Positions 58,503 to 64,000 of a stretch of DNA of 64,000 nucleotides are shown here, piece after piece. How positions within the stretch are numbered: the stretch's first letter is position 1; each line of letters opens with the position of its first letter. This DNA comes from Auriscalpium vulgare (lineage: Eukaryota; Basidiomycota; Agaricomycetes; Russulales; Auriscalpiaceae): the NCBI GenBank assembly GCA_019915015.1, contig JAHBBC010000008.1:620001-684000 (forward strand), written 5' to 3'. The notes beneath the pieces are model-generated. The model made no database searches. It saw nothing but the letters and a program-made list of their open reading frames with translations, and had not been told where the DNA came from. The translations under genes were made by a program, and so were the position numbers.

Positions 58503-59368
58503 GGTCAGCTTGTCGATGAGTGGTGTTACGGTGTTGTAGGCTAATGTTATGGGCTTTGCGCCTTACAGCGCGCTGGACTTTATAGGCACTCTTATCGCGA
58601 CGCGAAACGTCGGCATCGCTCCCTTGTTCTGTATCTGCTGCCTTGGTATGTCATATGATGCTTTTGTTCTATGTCCTAGCGCACGCACTCGTACTTGTTC
58701 TGCATGCGGCGCTCGCGCAATGTAGGTGACCACCCACAAAAGCACACCGCGTATCATGAACCAACAAAAGGACCGGGAACGGACGCCATCCGGTTGCCTC
58801 TCCGCCGTTTGTTGTTCTTGCGCCAGGGTTTCGGATGACTTGGTGGGCATTCAAAGAACAAGGTACGCATAGTTTGAGCGCGTGTTGACTGTCCGCGCGT
58901 CTCTCGCGCGCGATCCTATCTAGCGCATCAGGTGAAGCTTCTTGTCCCTATGGCGCCAGCTGCCGGAACAAGGCTGCGAGCGCTGTCAGTGAAGAACTTA
59001 CGGCCTCATGCCAGTCAGAACCGAATCATATCTCGCATAGTACGCCGCATCGTACGTGATATTGTATCGATGGGGCGCAAACCTGTGTGAACTCGCACTC
59101 AGATTACGCATGCAGGCGTTCTCTTATTCTCAAGCCCCTGCGAGCCCATCGCACAGCATTTGCGAGGAGGTGGCGCAGGAACATTTTCGAGCTTTTTCGA
59201 GGTACTGGCAGCTCAAATAAATCGGAATTAAGCGCAAAATGAATACGATTCACAGTTCTACTGTCCGATGGGTATCAATATGAAAAGTTATCAATATGAA
59301 AAATAGCAGTAGACGACTAATACAACGGAACTACAAGACGATTTCCCGTGCCGGCCGGTATATCTCAT
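58503..59368. other. intergenic, no gene seen
   Basis: Upstream region of the single-module gene and 3' side of the next gene. No features recognised. Confidence 0.4.
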
Positions 59369-60676
59369 TCAAGGAACGACAGTGGAGGTGGGCGCAGGAG
59401 GAGACCCTGTAAACGATGAGATACTGGAGAGGTTCGGTCTAACAATGAATGGGTACCTTCCTGAGCGGCCTTCGACGGCACCGCAGTCTCCGTATCTTGT
59501 ATGGACAAACCAGGCGGGGAAGAGGGAATCGTACCCTGAGCGTCCGCCGTCGTAGCCGCCGCCGGCGCAGTATCCGTGGCTTGTTTCGAAATACCATCAG
59601 CAGGAGGCGGGACAGAGGAACCCGTATCCTGCGCGCCGTTCGCCGGCGCCGCCGTAGTCTGCGTCTCTGCTCCAGCAGGTCCAACAGCAAGGTCCGCATC
59701 GCCTGCGCGAGACATCTCGTTGAGGTGGATTGGCTCGGAGTCAGCTCTGCTGCTCGGAGTGGTGTTACTGCTTTGGCCCAACGAAGTTCGCAGTTTGTCG
59801 GGAGTAACTTGATAGACAGGACGGCAAATTCAGTATACCGGAGTCGAACGATCAGAACTAGTGTGCTCACGGCAATCTGACTGGGAGGCGGAGGACGGCT
59901 CGAACGCCGCCGATGCCCTTTCCTTCTCCTCTTGTTGTTTAGACAGATACTCTGCGTATTTGATCTTATCTGCCTGCCGGCGCCGATCGGCCTCGGCTGG
60001 ATCATGTATCAGATATACCGAAGTGGTTGGCAGAGATAATGGCGCATACCCCGCTTTATCGCACGCCTTTCTGGATCTTCAAGCTGTTGCCTGCGACAAT
60101 ATTCCGACTCTACCTATATAGTAACCGGTCAGAAAACGCTCTGAATTCATGCCCGATATGTTACCAAGGTAAACTGGTAGAGTTGCTTGCATGCGTTCTT
60201 GTATTCACGGGTGGCAGGGAACCACAAAATGACACTCCGGCACATCTGCGTCCATGGTTGTTCGCTCCATCGAGTCAACTGTTCACGTTTCTTCGCGACA
60301 CTGAAAGAGGCAAAATGTCAAAAATGAGCACTTGAACCGGCATATGAGAAACAAACTTGTCCTGTCGCGCCATCAGGCCCCAATAAACTTGGTCAGCCAT
60401 GTCAGTCCCATATTCATGCAGCATGTTGGTCGATTGCGCCCTGTACCAATCTCCACGACTGGTGAGCTTGCTCGGGGCGTTTTCAGAGGCTGTGGAGACT
60501 AAGGCTTTCGCCGCCTCGTTGACCATGGCACCGCCGAGCACGCCGAGGCCTGCCCCTGCGAACGCCGAACCGTACGCTATCTTCCCGCTGTCATCGCGAT
60601 CATGGATGGTGAAGGAGTCGAGACGGGAGTAGGGAGTGACGGAGTCAAGACGGGAGTAGGGAGATTTTGAGTGCAT
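59369..60676 (-). CDS. unrecognised protein with glycine-zipper-like segment
   Basis: Six exons (60676-60332, 60278-60165, 60113-60050, 59996-59871, 59807-59457, 59406-59369) join with frame kept at every junction, giving 345 residues; introns are 50-63 nt. The N-terminus has two PYSRLDS repeats, then a Gly/Ala-rich hydrophobic stretch (AYGSAFAGAGLGVLGGAMV) that may insert in a membrane. A tryptophan-containing part (LTRWSEQPWTQMCR) and a charged, coiled-coil-like stretch (AEADRRRQADKIKYAEYLSK) follow, and the C-terminal third is Ala/Thr/Pro-rich and likely disordered. No signal peptide or family is recognised. The last 38-nt exon is the least certain part. Confidence 0.55.
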
Positions 60677-61030
60677 CTGTGGATGGAAAGAATGGCGGGA
60701 GAGTGAAGTTCAAGTTGGGTCGTGCAACGATACGTGGACCAGGCTTTAAATACCTAAGCCCCACGGTTCGGGCAGAGGGCGCGCATCCACAGATTCGGTA
60801 CTAGGCGATTGTTGAGTTTGTTTCGACCGGCCGGTAGTTGCGTGCGTAGCCTTGTAGGTGAAGTAAGTACTAACAAGAACAATGGGCCAGAGGTTGCCCG
60901 GCACAGCCTCAGAGCCGGTTCCTGGGGCGCCTATTTTTCACATGGAGGTCGGACTTGAACACTTCTCACTCACTCTTCCCCCGCCCATCGCTCTTGCTCC
61001 GCCCACCCACCATCCCGGTTCGCCACATCG

Positions 61031-62372
61031 ATGCCAACCGCCGCCGTCTCTGCTGATGGCAGAGTCCAAATACCAGATGAGTGGGCCGCGGCGTTCCCCG
61101 GTGGCTGCATGGGAGAAGAGCTGTGGTGGACTAAACATCGCGACTGGCTTGCTACGTGCGGCTACACACTCAGGCCCCGCTACCAGGCCGACTGGACACC
61201 GTCGTTTACACCAGATCAAGACCAGGATCACTTTGAAGATGGGGTTTCCATATATGTGAGCTCTCTGCAGATATCTGTCTGACTGGTCTCGCTCAGTGTT
61301 TTTCCAGAAACCAGTCTTGGATGCCACACGCATCGTTAACGGAGTCGAACAATTTGTCATCTTGAAAAGAGTGCCACCTCGTGACGGAAAAGAAGAAGTG
61401 GAGACGTTCGAGCTTTTGACATCCGAACCTCTCGCGTCAGACCCACGGAACCATACGTCCCCTCTGCTGGCGGTATTGCAGGTACCAGACGAGCCTGAGC
61501 AGCGCTTACTTGTCATGCCGCTCTTGAGGCTCAACGATGATCCCAAATTTGAGACTTTTGGGGAAGCCATCGCTTTCTTCACGCAGATCTTTGAGGTGCG
61601 CTGCTCCAGTCGCGTTCGTTTGTCACGTTCAATATTCAACTAAGGACCTCATAAGGGCATTCAATTCATGCACGAGCATCATATTGCGCATAGGTAACCA
61701 CAATGCGAATGTCTCTTGGAGTTTCAGCTGACATCTTGCAGGGATTGCACGCACCACAATATCATGCTGGATCCCACCGGCATGTATTCAACCCCGTTCC
61801 ATCCGATCGAGCAACATATGCGCCGCGATTGGAAAGGCAAGGCGAAGCCTCGTCGCACCCGCACGCAGCTGCGTCCGCGGTATCTTTTCATCGACTTTGG
61901 TCTATCTCGCACATACCCTCCGACTGATGGCGACCCACCTATGGACCTCCCCGTCCGGGGCGGCGACAAAACCGTTCCGGAGCATGTCAATTACGATGAG
62001 CCCTGCGACCCGTTTGCCGTGGACGTCTACTATCTCGGGAACCTCATCCGCACGCACTTCATGATGGTAAACGTTTGTCCTCTTGGTCTTCATCTCTTTC
62101 TGACCGCATCCTCACAGAGGTATCATGGCTTCAGCTTCATGCATCCTCTGGTGCAAGATATGGTCGCACGCGACCCCTCGAAGCGACCAAATATGGACGA
62201 AGTCGTGGCTCGCTTTAAGACCATCCGGGAGTCGGTGAACTTCTGGAAACTACGCTCGCGCATGGTTTCGAGGAAAGAATGGCGAATTGTCGGCTTCGGG
62301 CGATCGCTGGGTCATTGGTATCGTCGGCTGGGGTACATCATCACGAGGAAACCTGCTATCCCTGATCCATAG
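61031..62372 (+). CDS. kinase-like protein K8
   Basis: Five exons (61031-61255, 61308-61595, 61656-61693, 61742-62066, 62118-62372) give 376 residues and are fully open. Order: family N-terminal domain (EELWWTKHRDWLATCGYTLR), N-lobe with Lys in VILKRVPP but no Gly-rich loop, hinge-like LLVMPLLRLND, HR plus DCTHHN over the exon 3/4 junction, RYLFIDFGLSRTYPP (DFG), VRGGDKTVPEHV and C-lobe, ending in the tail WRIVGFGRSLGHWYRRLGY. Key kinase residues are present. It is the best intact reference for K7, which has the same structure but is broken. Role unknown. Confidence 0.87.
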
Positions 62373-64000
62373 TATGTCCTTCGTACGTCTGCCATTTGTC
62401 CGTGTACACACACATACCCAAAGTTCTCCTCGATCGAAACCGTCTTCTACGATGTCTCTTGTTTTGCTATTGCCTCCTGACTCGCTGCCCCACTCGTTAC
62501 CCCACTTATTGTTCAGTATTGTCACTATGATAGCGGCCGCATTTCTTTAACCTCGGCCCTTGATTCAATTGATCCAGTGTTATTCAACTGCATCCGACAC
62601 TAAGAGCACTAGTTTGCCTTATGCAGCGAGTTGCGACGTCTCGGAGTCTCGACGCTGGTGCCGTTACGGGGGCGCGCGTGGCAGGGACACACCGGCTCCG
62701 CTCCACGATGCGAAACCGGGATAGAATAGCGCACCGTCAGTTGTATTGTTCCAGGACGAGTGGACGGCAGCTACCAAGCGAAATGAGCGTCAGGCTTGCA
62801 GAGCGGCGGTATTACCAGGGTATTACAACAACCCAAGGCCTGGGAGGCCGAGCATCACAGGCGCGCGATATCACCTCGCTCCGTTACGTGGGCACCGGGA
62901 GCGCGCACCTGTGAGAGTTGGCAAGCTTTAGCCTGTACAAAAGACGCGGACATGATGCACTGGTCGTCGCAATGGCATCAGTACGACGAAGTTGTTGCGA
63001 GATAGGGCGGAATAGGTCCGTGGAATTTGCATGAATGCCCCTGTTGTACACGTACAACAGCGGAAGCGCCACCCAAAGCGAGCTCAGCAGGTTTGCGCCT
63101 AGTAACGGATGCCCAAACAATGCCGAAGATCTTACCAGGGAGCTGGGCAAGCGAGCGCGAGGTGGCGCCGGGATAGACACAAGGGCTGCGGCGTCCGTGC
63201 TGGGATCTTTCAACATGCTTCATTCGGCGTGATGCATATCAGGCGCTGATACGTACAATAAACGGCGCTGACTATGCTCACGCTGTGCAAACCTTTGGAT
63301 ACAAGGTCGCCGATCGACAGCCATTCGCCTACTATCTGTGAGAAAATCGCCGACATGAAAGCACTCCGGATGAGAAACAAAAGACAGCCAAGTGAGGAAA
63401 GACAATAATCATCGCGCAGCATAGCTACTGCAGATGGTACACATATCACCGGGAACCTGCGTGCCAATGGAAGCGGTATGGACGCGGTACCACGTGGAGA
63501 TCGCCAAGTCTTTGGACATCGCTTGGGATGACATGTACACGCACCGGAACGCTGTAATATTCGTACGACCAGAATCTCTCCCATTCGATTGCTAGATGCG
63601 ACTGTGCGACACGAGCGACACTGTTCGCAGCTTGGCCCTCGGCCGTGGCGCCGGATTGCCGCGGAGTCTGAGCGGGGCCGACGACGTGGCGGGCTCATAT
63701 CCCTTGCCACACTCCTGCGCACCGTCGTCGACGAGCAAGTCATGCTACCTAGTGTTCCTGCGAGACCTGAATGAGTAATGAGTCTACGGAGAAGCAACCT
63801 GCCCACCCGCAAAAAGAATAGCGCGCACTTACGTCACGGACAGGCTAGCAGACCCTGCCGACAAATGGTACCGAATTGTGCCGTGCACACTGCCCAGTGC
63901 CGTGCCCATCGACACCGTGCACGAGCTGCTAGAGGTCCATCATGATTCCATATGTTGCGCGATAAAATCTGTCATGCCCCACGGTGGGAGCAGGAAGTGA
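62373..64000. other. gene-poor right flank
   Basis: No gene supported. A minus-strand frame ending at 63210 has a hydrophobic end (MSAIFSQIVGEWLSIGDLV) that could be part of a membrane protein gene, but no consistent exon chain was found. Confidence 0.35.

Noticed and set aside
1..64000. CRISPR arrays, bacterial operons, riboswitches or tRNA genes
   Set aside because: The sequence is eukaryotic with spliceosomal introns; the repeats seen are minisatellites, TIRs or segmental copies, and no tRNA fold was recognised by eye.

Overview
The window is nuclear DNA of a filamentous basidiomycete, most likely an agaricomycete (polypore-like); the genus cannot be told from the sequence alone. Reasons: GC-rich coding DNA cut by many introns of about 45-65 nt with GT..AG ends, conserved eukaryotic genes (dynein light intermediate chain, TIP41, Mpe1), an F-box expansion, an expanded fungal kinase-like family, a Harbinger DNA transposon and a Tad-like LINE. 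No tRNA, rRNA or CRISPR was recognised.

Left part (1-23.4 kb). After a GGATCC palindromic repeat cluster comes a secreted repeat peptide precursor (1958-2438): a signal peptide and seven copies of a short core, each ending in the Kex2 site RR. Two housekeeping genes follow as a divergent pair, dynein light intermediate chain and TIP41. The rest is accessory: two F-box paralogs, two disrupted SDR reductase copies, a complete Harbinger element (7721-11107, perfect 68-bp TIRs, AAT target duplication), and a second TIR element (14622-17865, CACGG ends, TAC duplication). The second element sits inside a third F-box gene and carries an almost complete but frameshifted copy of the mRNA 3'-processing gene mpe1.

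Middle part (23.4-50 kb). This is an array of two recurring families: a kinase-like family (K1-K6 here, K7 and K8 further right), with an N-terminal fungal domain and a kinase fold lacking an obvious glycine-rich loop, and a trypsin-like family (T1-T3). K and T genes repeatedly lie head to head across short shared promoters. K1 and K5 are intact, K3 has only a shifted C-terminus, and the others are broken in different ways, as expected for birth-and-death evolution. An 8.3-kb LINE with a 15-bp target duplication and poly(A) tail was inserted between K1 and T1. Inverted segmental duplications link K1 to the K3 flank and K2/K3 to K4.

Right part (50-64 kb). It holds a two-member family of unrecognised acidic-tail proteins (one with the module duplicated in tandem), a six-exon hypothetical protein, the decayed K7, the intact K8 and long gene-poor stretches.

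Several frameshifts are one-base changes in G/C runs (SDR copies, both LINE ORFs), so some broken genes may be assembly errors; raw reads should settle each case. All exon structures were derived by hand from splice signals and reading-frame continuity.
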